Of a stretch of DNA of 64,000 nt, positions 33,669-43,623 are shown piece after piece. The notes below the pieces were generated by a model, which was not told the DNA's origin, did not search any database, and worked only from the letters and a program-made list of their open reading frames with translations. Origin of the DNA: Leptodontidium sp. MPI-SDFR-AT-0119. Lineage: Eukaryota > Ascomycota > Leotiomycetes > Helotiales > Leptodontidiaceae. The translations under genes were made by a program, and so were the position numbers. Numbering within the stretch: the first letter of the stretch is position 1; every line of letters starts with the position of its first letter. The stretch lies in contig JAHLEZ010000035.1 of NCBI GenBank assembly GCA_020726505.1, positions 124,001 through 188,000 of the forward strand. Direction: 5' to 3'.

Positions 33669-34789
33669 ATGTACCGAAACATCATCCTTCTTTTCAGCCT
33701 GGCAGCCCTGTCGGTTACTAGTCCCATCACCTCAGCTCTCAAAAGAAATGATACATTCCCTTACCAATTCCTCAAAAGATCATGTATCAACCCCTCCTGC
33801 AGCGCAACACGCATCACAGTCTCCAACCCCCCCGTCAATATCTGGACCGCGGAACTAATCCAAGAATTCAACGCCTACCTCCTCTCCCTCCAGAACACCA
33901 CCTCAACCACTCCAAAAATCGTCGTGGTCTCCAGCGACGTCCAAGACTTCTTCATCGCTGGCATCGACCTGCATCTTCTCAGCGTGTCAAACCCTGTACC
34001 GGCTTCTGTCGACGCCGCCGATGCGTTAAACAAGTACTACGAGAATCTCAATCTCTTGTCAACGCTACCCGTCATTTTCGTAGCAGAGATCAATGGTCGA
34101 ACTTGGGGGGCTGGAGATGAGCATGCAAATCACAGTAGGTATTTTCCGAGTTTATGCTCCTCCTTGTACGATTTGATACATTTGACACCTGCCATCTCGT
34201 GGAATATATGCAGAACTTTTTGGCTCTCTGTACTTTACAATAATTGCAGTACTGACTGTCATTTTCTTTGTAGTGGATATGCGTTTTGCAGGACCTGAAG
34301 CTATCATCAGTGCACCCGAGGCGGCGTCTGGGATAATTCATGTCGGTGCTGTGCAGTGGCTTGTTCAATCTGTTGGGCCTGGCAGGAGTATGGAGTAAGT
34401 GTCAATTCCCACAACTCTCTTCGGAGCATTGCACTTAACTCATCTCTAGAAAACTACTCTCCTCTGTTCAATTCAACGGTGAAGAAGCTGCACGCATAGG
34501 CTGGGTCAACTCAGATTTTACAACCGCGTCCGCTCTTCGCAAACATATCGATACTCTCGTGACACGTATCGCCAAGTTCGACGTGGAAGCTCTCGCAGCA
34601 ACGAAGCAATCTGTTGCTCAGCAAGCACCTACCCTGGAGATGTTGGCTAAGGACCAAGCTGCTTTCGCGGTTTTGGCCTCAAGGCCAGAGGTGCAAGCTC
34701 GTGTAGATAAGTTCTTGGAATTGAGCAACGATCAGAGCAAGGAGTGGGAGCTGAATATTAGTGATAATTTCGTGAACTTTGTCATCTAA
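33669..34789 (+). CDS. Crotonase-fold (enoyl-CoA hydratase/isomerase-like) protein with signal peptide
   Basis: Exons 33669-34134, 34274-34394 and 34450-34789 give 308 aa. Residues 1-18 (MYRNIILLFSLAALSVTS) form a clear secretion signal. The crotonase core follows: VNIWTAELIQEFNAYL, FFIAGIDLHLL (oxyanion-hole strand), then VAEINGRTWGAGDE and MDMRFAGPEAIISAPEA. C-terminal helices (VQSVGPGRSME, NGEEAARIGWVN) match the fold. Crotonases normally act on CoA thioesters inside cells, so an export signal is unexpected; catalytic glutamates of enoyl-CoA hydratase are not clearly kept. The protein may be an extracellular or vacuolar enzyme acting on something else. The start is fixed by the signal peptide. 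Confidence 0.82.
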
Positions 34790-36208
34790 GAGGTACTTGG
34801 ATATTTGGTAGAGGGTGCGGGGTGGTTGTTGGTGTTTGTTCTGAGGTCGAAGATGGAGATGACTGTAGGAGTTGTTCCAGTGGTTGGTGGAAATGTTTAG
34901 TCATAATTAAATAATTAGCCACAAACCATACCTTAACCAATCTTTCGCGGCAAGCTTTGGGCCTCGAGTTTGCTGATGCCTCAAAGCTGTGGTGCTCTGT
35001 GAGCGGGGTGCGGCTCCGACGAAGTGTGAACAATTAACATCTTAACGACCATATCGCATGCAACTATTTAAAATCTAAAAATTGGCTTTTTGAACCCAAG
35101 GCGGCATAGACTACCGGGTTTAACAAGTGGAATTGTATTGTTTCTGCATTCTTCCTTCGTTAGGAGTGCTATCCAAACAAATCCTCACTTCCCGTATCTT
35201 TAGCGCATCGCTGTTTTTCCTCAACTTCGCCGCTGCTTTGTCAAACTAACCTTATATTCCAAATACTACAGAAGTTAGACTCAAACTTTTTTTTCTTCTC
35301 GCTAGTTCTGTTTTAGTATTTAAACGTGAGTAGCTACCGCATTAACTTGAGTCGAGGGTAAGTATTCTTGAGCTCGGCTTAAGCTCGGCTTAAACCGCTT
35401 AAATAACTTAAGCATATAGCAAAATCAGCTTAAGTATATACTAAGTAGCTATTTTAGCTCTTAAAGGGGTTAGTAATGACGTTAAAACGGGAGTACTTGT
35501 TTTACAACTGAATAAAACCGCACCACTGAAAATTGTTCCCTACGCTAACATAAATGGAAGGCGATCGTTACTGATTCTAATGACTTATAATTCGGTTAAA
35601 ATTATAGTCTAACGGTATATACATTAGTAAGATAATAACATATATAGACTTTTATAAGTTAGTAAATCTAGTAGTAACTCTAAAGTAAGGGGCTAAGGAG
35701 GCAAATTTGTAGGGCATTACATTGCAATTTTCGGCATTTTTGGTTTAATAGAAGGCTTCTGACAGATGTCGTCTGGTTTGATCTTCGCGTGTTTACAAAA
35801 ATTTCATATACGATCTAGACAGACTCTTATACACAATATATCTGTCCAAGAATCTTCGACAGTTGTTTCACTTGCAATTCCAATTCTTTTGTGCGCACTT
35901 GAGTGGGCCCGCGAATGCCTCGTTGCTTTTTCAAATGGTGATCTTGAGCGTGCACAACAGATGTAAACTCTCTCATAGATTATCTACAGCTCACCTCTCC
36001 AGCGCCGCCATCCTTCAAGCTTAAACATCCTAATGCATTACATCTTGGCGTGACGGCATGACCCATTCTGTAATATCATTATCCAATTGACGACCATCAT
36101 GGTTCTCGCGGAAAAGCGATCGAGATATTAAGAGTCTTCCTTCGCTGAATTCTAGTATATCTTACACGTTCCTGATACCTCCTGGATCAGTGTATCGCTG
36201 TAGAAATA
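34790..36208. other. AT-rich spacer
   Basis: No gene supported. 35300-35760 is very AT-rich with repeated AGCTCGGCTTA and CTTAAG words and looks like mutated repeat sequence. A 66-codon frame at 35766-35966 has no known features. Confidence 0.45.
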
Positions 36209-38668
36209 CCGTATTATCTGGCATACAGCGCCATGGCGAATTAACTTTTCGGTAGTATTTTGATAGGTTTGGACCTGGCGCTGTGGTCAAGAGTGGCGCT
36301 GTAGATCATAATTTCCCCCTGAATCCCCACCAAAACACCTCCTTTTAAATGTTCGATTCCGCCAACTGTAACTAGACTCTCTATCCTCTAATTGCACCTT
36401 TGTATGGTATTGTTAATATGCCTTTAATTCCTCGCATTCCTGCAGGTCCTTTACCACCAGGGCAAGCTACCTTGAATCTGCAAGGCCTTCTCCAACCACC
36501 TAAACCTCGCCTTCGCCGTGGCCCCTCTGCAAAGGAAGCAGTACCTCGCTCTCAACGTGTTCTTGGCCGCAAGTATATTGGGGGAGTGAACGAACAGGAA
36601 ACGATCAAGGCGCTAGCTGAATGGCGAATTCGGAATGATGAGGAAGGAATAGGAGAGCCGGGAGATCAAGAGCGTATCGACCGGCCGATTATTCAGACTA
36701 ATGGAGGGGTTGAGGACGAGCTTGATGGTCTTGCTGATACCGACTACGACGATTATGTGACTAGACGGCGATATTCCTATTCTCGAGAGTACAAGTTAGC
36801 TGCGATTTCATACTGGGAGAGTACGTATCGAACACTCAAAGATAGTACCGACGAAAGAATCACCGTTCGATATGCGGCTCGTAAGCTTTGCATCCCACGC
36901 TCAACATTCCGGGGTTGGATCAAGAAGAAGAGCGAGATTTTACAGCAAAAGAAGGGTACATTCCGAGTCCGTAAGCCATGGGGCAAAGTGAAGGAGCTAG
37001 ATATGGAGTTAAAGCTGAAGGAACGGTTTGATGAGGCACGCCTCAAAGGTCGAGCGATATCTGCGAAATGGTTAATTCGGAATGCGAAACAGGTGTATAG
37101 TGAGCTTCATCCTGAGCGAGTAATTCGTAGGGAAGGAGGCTTGAATCTGTACTTGGGTTTCCGGTGGTCCGCTGGCTGGTTGACTGGTTTTAAACACCGC
37201 CATGATATCTCTTTCTGCGCAGGCACTAAACGAGCTCAGAAGGCCCCCGAAGAGTTGCGAGCCATAATTGTTCGTTGGTTGTAATATAATCGTCGGAACA
37301 CTGTTATCAACCCTGACTCAGACTGTGGAAAACCTCGCCCGATAACTGTACCTGTTGTTGGAAGGTATAAGCTCTCTGAGATCTCGAATATGGACCAAAC
37401 CCCGCTCGCTTTTGAGTTCCAAAAAGGCCGTACGTACGCCTCTAAAGGCGCCAGAACTGTTACCTTAAGAACAGCTAGAGGTGGCTGGGAAAAGCGACAA
37501 GCTTCACTACAAGTTATCGTCTTCGCAGATGGAGTGGCGCGGTGCAAACCTCTTCTTATGTTCAAGGGAAAACCGGGGAAGGGAAACAAGAATCGACAGC
37601 TAGAGATGAAGCAGTACGATACTAGTGTGAAGGTGATTTGGAACGATAAAGCATACGCCAACTCTACTAATTTCCTCGATTGGATTCGACAAGACTACGC
37701 ATATGCGTCGGAATATGCTCTCTCAGATCAAGAACCTCGTCTTCTCGTTCTCGACGCCTTTGCCCCTCACAAACACACCGGAAAGAAGGTGCCTGCCAAC
37801 GAATCTGCGATTGCAAAAGCGAAGAGACTACAAGAAGAGAGACTCAACGAGAAGATACGCACTAAATTCAAGAGGTTGAATGTTACCTTGTCTCTTATTC
37901 CTAGCGGCTGTACTGGCTACGTCCAAGTACTAGATGTTTCCATTAACTCACTTTTGAAGGCAATAATCAAGGAACTAGAAGAGATTCACATTGATCAGAA
38001 CCTCGAGAAATGGAACAACAATGAGTATACTGTCGTGGACCGCAGAATCCTCCTTACTCAATGGGTAGGAGAAGCCTGGAGGCGCATACATACTGAGCAT
38101 CGAGACACCATTATTCGCACCTTCCGAAACCTTGGTTTATCGTTGAACCCCGACGGCTCTGAAGACAACGAGTTAAAGATTCGAGACCTCCCTGATATTA
38201 CTGTCGGCGACTACACTTCTCTCCCTTCCTCCTCCGATCCCGAGATCATTCTTGACGACGACGACATCGATGGAGACACAATTGTGGTTCAAAGCACGTA
38301 TATTTCAAGGCACGAGAAGGAGGCTACACAGGCAGAGAATGAAGCCGACGTCATAATAGATACTGGGAATGATATAGAGAGTGCTTTTGACTCAGACTCA
38401 GAGCTAGACTCTTCCGAAGAGTCAGGAGAGGAGGACGAGGATATGGCAGATGTTGAGGAGGAATAATGGATAGAATATCACCAGAATATATGCTCTTAAA
38501 CCCCTCTATTTACACCTAAAATACGCGAGCTGTGAGTACCTTTGCTTGGAAATCTTATACCGCCATGGCGATATAACATACGCGAAGTTAAGGTGATACA
38601 ATTAGACCTGGCGGTATAGTCGAGATGGCGGCCACAGCGAGAGTGGCGCTATATGCCAGATAATACGG
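36209..38668 (+). mobile_element. Second pogo-type DNA transposon
   Basis: The element is 2460 bp, bounded by TA (36207-36208 and 38669-38670). Ends match as inverted repeats over about 25 bp, starting CCGTATTATCTGGCATA and continuing AGCGCCA with one mismatch. Related GGCGCTGT/GGCGGTAT words recur inside both ends. It encodes one transposase broken by a single stop. It is unrelated in end sequence to the element at 3943-7454. Confidence 0.88.
36418..38466 (+). pseudogene. DDE_1 transposase with one internal stop
   Basis: Apart from one TAA at 37282-37284 (codon 289), the frame is open for 682 codons. It has a helix-turn-helix N-terminal part (YSREYKLAAISYW; VRYAARKLCIPRSTFRGWIK), a CENP-B-type region (RAISAKWLIRNAK; GFRWSAGWLTGFKHRH) and a DDE core with acidic residues in NMDQTPLAFEF, LVLDAFAPHKH and YVQVLDVSIN. 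The tail is Asp/Glu-rich. The stop falls in RWL-stop-YNRRNT, a part usually conserved, and a CAA-to-TAA change would explain it. No intron that removes the stop keeps the frame. The ATG at 36418 is the first in frame. Without readthrough this copy is probably not autonomous. Confidence 0.85.
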
Positions 38669-39056
38669 TACTGAAGAATTTTCTGCCGCGCTGCCTTGGA
38701 AGGGTGGCGAGACCGCGGGCACAAAAACGAAGGTAGTCTACACCCGCGGGCTCGATTCGTTGGCTATGAGTAGAGGAATTATGCCTCTGGCAACAAAGCC
38801 GTTGAAATCGCCCTAGCGATTATGAAAGTGATAATCGGCGCCTGATTTGGTAGGATCGAGCGAGGGCAGTGATATGTAATGCTCCGTTCTGGTGCACATC
38901 GTCAGTGGTGGTGTTGGCTCTCTTCCACGATTATCGGATCAAGATCTCTATCTATGGAGTTGTGCTTTATTCCTCGAAAGCACTATGTCACAAAACCACA
39001 TCTCAAAAATTAATTTGTAAACCTAAATCAGTGCCATAATCGCTAAGTATTTTTTC
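38669..39056. other. Spacer between transposon and CoA-disulfide reductase gene
   Basis: No gene is seen; 3' flank of the minus-strand reductase gene. Confidence 0.5.
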
Positions 39057-40829
39057 TCACTTTTGCACTTGGTTGAATCCTCCTTGAACAACCGACTTGT
39101 ATCCTCCATCCAAATTGACAATCTCATATCCCATCTGCTTCAAAATTCTATATGCAACATAACCACGGTATCCAACACCACAGTACACAACAATGCGTTT
39201 TCCCTTGTCAAGCGCTGCAAGGTTCGTTCGGAGGTCATTCAACGGTATGTTCAATGCCTTCTCAAGATGGCCGCGAGAAAATTCGTCTAGTGAACGCACA
39301 TCAAGGATTTGAACATCAGCGGGCTCGTTCTTCAAATCCTCTGGGTGAACGATTTCGACGTCTCCACGGAGTATATTGCTGGCCACAAAACCAGCCATAT
39401 TGACGGGATCTTTCGCCGACCCGTAAGGAGGTGCATAAGCCAGCTCCAAGTGCTCCAAGTCGAAGACCGTCATTCCAGCTTGCATCGCAGTTGCTAGGAC
39501 ATCGATACGCTTGTCTACTCCTGAGATTCCTATGGCTTGGGCACCGAGAATTCGGCCCGTCTTCTTCTCGAAAGCAAGTTTCAGCGTCATGGCGTGTGAA
39601 CCAGGGTAGTAACCAGCATGATCCGGAGGGTGAACTGTGATCCATAAAGGATCAAATCCCATTTGTTGCAGAGCCCTCACTGACAGTCCAACGCTGGCAA
39701 CAGTGAGGTTGAAAACTTTACAGGCTGATGTGCCGACATTTCCACGATAGGCGATCTTCCTACCGAAAATGTTGTCCGCTGCCAGGCGGCCCTGTCGATT
39801 TGCTGGTCCAGCAAGTGCAAGCTGCAAGGGGTGGCCAGCGATGCGGTTCTCGGTCTCGATCATATCTCCAACTGCATAGATATTATGATCCGAGGTTTGA
39901 AGGTAGTTATTGACTGATAACCCGGTTTTTCCTACTTTCAGGCCAGCCTCTTCAGCGATCTTGGTTCTGGCTCGTATGCCAACCATGACAAGCACCAAGT
40001 CCGACAGGACAGATTGTCGATCAGCGAGCTTGATACAGCTGGACACACCATCTTTCGGCGCTTCGATGCTCTGAATCCTGGCGTTGAGGAAGAGCTTGAC
40101 ATCGTTTCGTTTGATCTCCGTGTGAAGTGGCTCAGCCATGTCCGCGTCCAAAGGAGGGAATACATGAGGTGCGTATTCAATAATGCTGACTTCAAGACCA
40201 AGCTCTCGGAGAGAGTCCGCCACTTCCAGACCTATGAACCCTCCCCCAATGATCGCCACGTGCTTGCAGTTGTGCTGAGACTGGAAGTCTCTGATTTTCT
40301 GGAGATCAGGTATAGTTTGGAGCATAAAGATATTTGGTAATTCGATACCATCTATTGGTGGGCGAAATGGCTCTGCACCCATAGCCAAAATGAGTTTGTC
40401 GTAAGAAATTGTCTCCACTGATTCTGACCCGACGGGCTGTACTTCTACAGTGCGGTCGGTTCGGTTGATTGACAAAACTTTGGTGTTTGCCCGGACGTCA
40501 ATGTTGAAGCGTTCCTTGAGAGCTTGGGGAGTCTGTAAAACCAGCGAGGAGTCGGATTTGATCACACCGCCGAGTGCGTATGGAATTCCGCAATTGGCGT
40601 AACTGATATACGGCCCTCGCTCAAATACTGTGATAGAGCAGTGTTCATCAAGACGACGAGCTCGAGTTGCGGCTGACATCCCACCCGCGACACCCCCGAC
40701 GATGACGATTTTCTTCGGCGTGGACATTCTAGGACTAGATTGACTATGGGAAGACTGTTCGTTTGTTGAAAAGAACTTCGAGAAGTCTCTAATAGATTGT
40801 TGGAAGAGTTCGTGTTTTCTGCGGAGCAT
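39057..40829 (-). CDS. CoA-disulfide reductase with C-terminal rhodanese domain
   Basis: Single-exon 590-aa flavoprotein. The FAD-binding motif GGVAGGMSAATRARR is near residue 45. The single redox cysteine expected in CoA-disulfide/persulfide reductases is C80 in SYANCGIPYALGG. The NAD-binding motif is IIGGGFIGLEVADSLRELG, and IYAVGDMIE closes the flavin domain. The dimerisation domain is followed by a rhodanese domain (about 490-590) with its active cysteine C550 in VVYCGVGYRGYVA. This CoADR-RHD fusion is best known from bacteria, where it reduces CoA persulfides, polysulfides or CoA disulfide. The first about 33 residues are basic and serine-rich and could be a mitochondrial presequence; an inner ATG (MSTPKK) matches the bacterial start. 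Absence of introns and placement between repeats fit horizontal transfer. Confidence 0.9.
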   Translation of the reverse strand: MLRRKHELFQQSIRDFSKFFSTNEQSSHSQSSPRMSTPKKIVIVGGVAGGMSAATRARRLDEHCSITVFERGPYISYANCGIPYALGGVIKSDSSLVLQTPQALKERFNIDVRANTKVLSINRTDRTVEVQPVGSESVETISYDKLILAMGAEPFRPPIDGIELPNIFMLQTIPDLQKIRDFQSQHNCKHVAIIGGGFIGLEVADSLRELGLEVSIIEYAPHVFPPLDADMAEPLHTEIKRNDVKLFLNARIQSIEAPKDGVSSCIKLADRQSVLSDLVLVMVGIRARTKIAEEAGLKVGKTGLSVNNYLQTSDHNIYAVGDMIETENRIAGHPLQLALAGPANRQGRLAADNIFGRKIAYRGNVGTSACKVFNLTVASVGLSVRALQQMGFDPLWITVHPPDHAGYYPGSHAMTLKLAFEKKTGRILGAQAIGISGVDKRIDVLATAMQAGMTVFDLEHLELAYAPPYGSAKDPVNMAGFVASNILRGDVEIVHPEDLKNEPADVQILDVRSLDEFSRGHLEKALNIPLNDLRTNLAALDKGKRIVVYCGVGYRGYVAYRILKQMGYEIVNLDGGYKSVVQGGFNQVQK

Positions 40830-41178
40830 ATTGTAGATTTCGAGAATGGAATTCTTCTTATTTATTTAAAAGGAAAATTGTAGGAATGACTTGGTATTTG
40901 TAATCTCCTGAGTTGATCGCTGCTGACGGTCCTGAGTTATATTTAGTTGTGGTCTGATTAAGAAGATCTAGTGTGAAATCAGTGTCGTATGATCATCATG
41001 AGTATGTATGGCTGCTCACTGATCCTTCCACAGCATCTTGGCGCTTGATCTTAGATACAATTGTTTAAATCATACGACAAATGAGGTGTCTCATGTCATG
41101 AAAGATGATTGAAGGCAGCTTTGACTCTGATGCAAAAGTATTTGTCGTTGATGGTATTAATTAAGCGAGGCCAAGACT
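40830..41178. other. Promoter region of CoA-disulfide reductase
   Basis: No gene; upstream sequence of the reductase up to the decayed transposon fragment. Confidence 0.5.
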
Positions 41179-41180
41179 AC

Positions 41181-41825
41181 TCGTCGGTTTCCTGATTTTT
41201 TTGTTTTTTTTTACCAACCTACGCAAGCTAGGTCGGAACCACCAACTTGGATATACTAGTAACTTAGACACGGCCTTTTCGGCTTATTTAATTACTTCAA
41301 AAATTTAATTCTACTCTGTTTGGCTTGATTTTTTCATAGAAAAATGTGCCGTAGCTGAAAGTATAATTACTAAACAAGTGTATTAGGATTAGGGTTAATT
41401 AATAGTATGTTGTTTTGATTTGAATATGAGTTTTGGGTGTAGATTTGGCAGGTCTTGGCGCCTCGGGATCTTCCGCAGTTCATTATAGGGGTGCAAATCG
41501 CGTTTGGATTTTTTTACTAATACGTAAAAATGCGATTTATTTTACTTACATATACACGATGTAGTCCAGATTATGAACTACGCTTATTATGGTCAAACCC
41601 ACGCTTTAAATTAAGCAAGGAGGATTTAGGAAGGGTAAGAAGAAGACCCTTTTAGATATTAAGATTACTTGAGTACGGAAGATGCCCAAATATAAGACCC
41701 CCGCATATATGAGCCAAGAGGCTAAGATTCAAGTTACCTTGGAGGCATATGAGAACCCTAATAATACTGAAATTACTAGTTTATGTATTGTCGGTAGTAT
41801 TTTCAATGGAGTTACTTTATTTTAA
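41181..41825 (+). mobile_element. Decayed fragment of the 3943-7454 transposon family
   Basis: Begins with the same terminal sequence (CTCGTCGGTTTCCTG) and continues collinear with the transposase-start end of the intact element, in opposite orientation. The peptide MPKYKTPAYMSQEA is still readable at about 41680-41720 before the frame ends. Differences include CA-to-TA and TG-to-TA changes, e.g. in the terminal repeat, where CCAGCA has become CTAGTA. The rest of the element is missing. Confidence 0.8.
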
Positions 41826-41901
41826 ATCACTTATCACGATCTGAAGGATCACGTGTATCTTAGTCCTACGGCTCGGCAGCCTTGCTACTATGGGAGGGAT
41901 A

Positions 41902-42173
41902 AAGCCCAATAAACCACACAACAAGAGAGGTAGCATGTAGTGAGGTACGGGAGAGATTCTAGGTGTAGTAAATCGCGGATTGATCAAATCTAAAGATAAC
42001 ACATATCTGAAGAGCATGAAAAGTTGAAAAAGGGGAGGAGAAAAAAGTGTATTTAATAAATATCTGTAAACGTTCTTGGTTGTTGAGTTGTTTTCAAGTG
42101 TTGAGCTCTTTTATGTGGAAAGAGCTTATCCGGTCAGGTGACAAAGGAGCTACCGAGAGCCTTCCCCACCACA
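41902..42173 (-). repeat. LTR-like repeat, copy 2
   Basis: Related to 23475-23745 along its length. Its TGTGGTGG end is followed directly by the TA target of a small inverted-repeat element. Confidence 0.55.
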
Positions 42174-42176
42174 CTA

Positions 42177-42344
42177 CAGTGGGGTGCAAAAAGTCTACAC
42201 ACGCCAAGATAAGTCTAGCTAGATCAAGCAGACGCTTGACTTCTTAAAGCTAGCCTTCAGCCACTTCTAACCTTGATAAGTAACCGCTTGACTTTTTGTA
42301 GTTAGATGTGCCTTGGCAGTGTGTAGACTTTTTGCACCCCACTG
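42177..42344. mobile_element. 168-bp MITE, Tc1/mariner-type
   Basis: Flanked by TA (42175-42176, 42345-42346) with 32/33-bp terminal inverted repeats starting CAGTGGGGTGCAAAAAGT and differing by one base. The interior is too small to code. Tc1-like ends suggest it is moved by a full-length relative elsewhere. Confidence 0.85.
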
Positions 42345-42346
42345 TA

Positions 42347-42702
42347 CATAAAGAAGCTAAGATAAGAACAAGATCATAGGATCGGGAATCACGTGGTAGC
42401 ATAAAGCTTTTAGAGCTTTAGGATTTAGGGTTTTAAAAACCTTAAAGCTACGGGTTCCTTAGGAATCTAGCACTTATTAAAGTTTTATATAAATAAAGTA
42501 GTTTCTTAAGTAGTAAAGCTTTATACTTAAATTTATATAATAGTTTAATTATTATTTGTAACGTCGTAATTCTTATTAAGAATTCAATCTCTTATAATTT
42601 TACTTCTTAGCTAATACCAATCGACGAGCTTATACGCTACGTACTAGTTAAAATTAAGAACGTTATACTTTAAGCACCTCACTTAAAGTATCGTTACTTA
42701 AA
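42347..42702. other. AT-rich mutated repeat sequence
   Basis: Very AT-rich with many TAA/TAG words; no gene. Confidence 0.45.
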
Positions 42703-42900
42703 ATGGCCTCAACCGAATCTACGAAAAGAAAGAAAAGCGAGGTAGGAACTAAAGATGCTACCCCCAAGCCTAAAGCGCCGAAAGTCTAGATGCTTAACAC
42801 CTACAATAAGCAACGCAGCAAGCTTAAACAATTCATCATCTAATATAACATATATCTCGACACTCATCCAGAATGCGAACGCAGCTCTTGGAAACGACTA
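42703..42900 (+). pseudogene. Gag-like retroelement remnant
   Basis: Reads MASTESTKRKKSEVG..., then MLNTYNKQRSKLKQFII, a pattern like the start of fungal gypsy-type gag proteins, but with TAG and TAA where CAG and CAA would fit. Very short; identification is tentative. Confidence 0.33.
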
Positions 42901-42907
42901 AGGAGCG

Positions 42908-43120
42908 GTGGACAAAGTTGTACAGTTGTATAATAATGCTCTTGTGCAGACTTTCTTGGTGGCGCTGATTATGGCGGCCTGTACTTTCCCCGCGGGACTT
43001 TTAGTTGAGTGGAAGAGTGTTAAGAAGGAGAAACAGGAGCACAATAATAAGGGGCATGACGAAGATTTTGAGGCTTCGCCGGTATCTGAAGGGGTTAAGG
43101 CTCAGTTTAAGAAAATTTAG
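42908..43120 (+). pseudogene. C-terminal scrap of an MFS transporter
   Basis: The frame reads NNALVQTFLVALIMAACTF followed by PAGLLVEWKSVKKEKQ, i.e. the last membrane helix and polar tail of a fungal drug-type major facilitator. Nothing upstream continues the protein, so it is a truncated relic next to a retroelement scrap. Confidence 0.6.
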
Positions 43121-43623
43121 GAGGGATTGAGGTGTGCGGGCGATTATCAAGATTCATACGTGAAGGTTTTGGTAGACGGCAGAATAGAATTGTACAATAG
43201 GAGAAGGCTCTCCACTTCTTCATGGTCCCGAGGTTACGGGGACTAAACAAATATGAATTCCTGAGAGGCTGTTGGTCTATCTGGAACACTTCTAGTTACC
43301 TACTTCTAATCAATTTGTCCCGGACGCACTGATCGGGGAGTATCCAGAGTAGAAACCCATGCCTCTAACTAGAACGCCCCACAGCTTCTCAGTTTAAAAT
43401 CCTTGAATTTAAACAAATGCATTCTCTCATCGTATATTTTGAATTGAAAGGAAAAGATGGCCATAATTGAGCTTCATTGACGTCACCATTCAGTCACGTG
43501 TCCTCCCACTAAACTCTCAACATCAAGCCTTCTCCTCTCGTCCAATCAACACAACCCACCTACCACACCGTACTATATGCCACTGATTTCAACTCCACCC
43601 TCTCGACCATTAAGTTAACAAAC
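43121..43623. other. Upstream region of the Zn2Cys6 pseudogene
   Basis: No gene. A TGACGTCA-like word and GTCACGTG near 43478-43500 may be old promoter elements. Confidence 0.4.

Noticed and set aside
33302..33721. 139-codon plus-strand frame before the crotonase gene
   Set aside because: No domain; it overlaps the leader and signal peptide of the real gene in another frame.
23475..42173. The two LTR-like repeats as ends of a single retrotransposon
   Set aside because: They are 18 kb apart with many host genes between and have the same orientation but no shared internal region, so they are separate copies.
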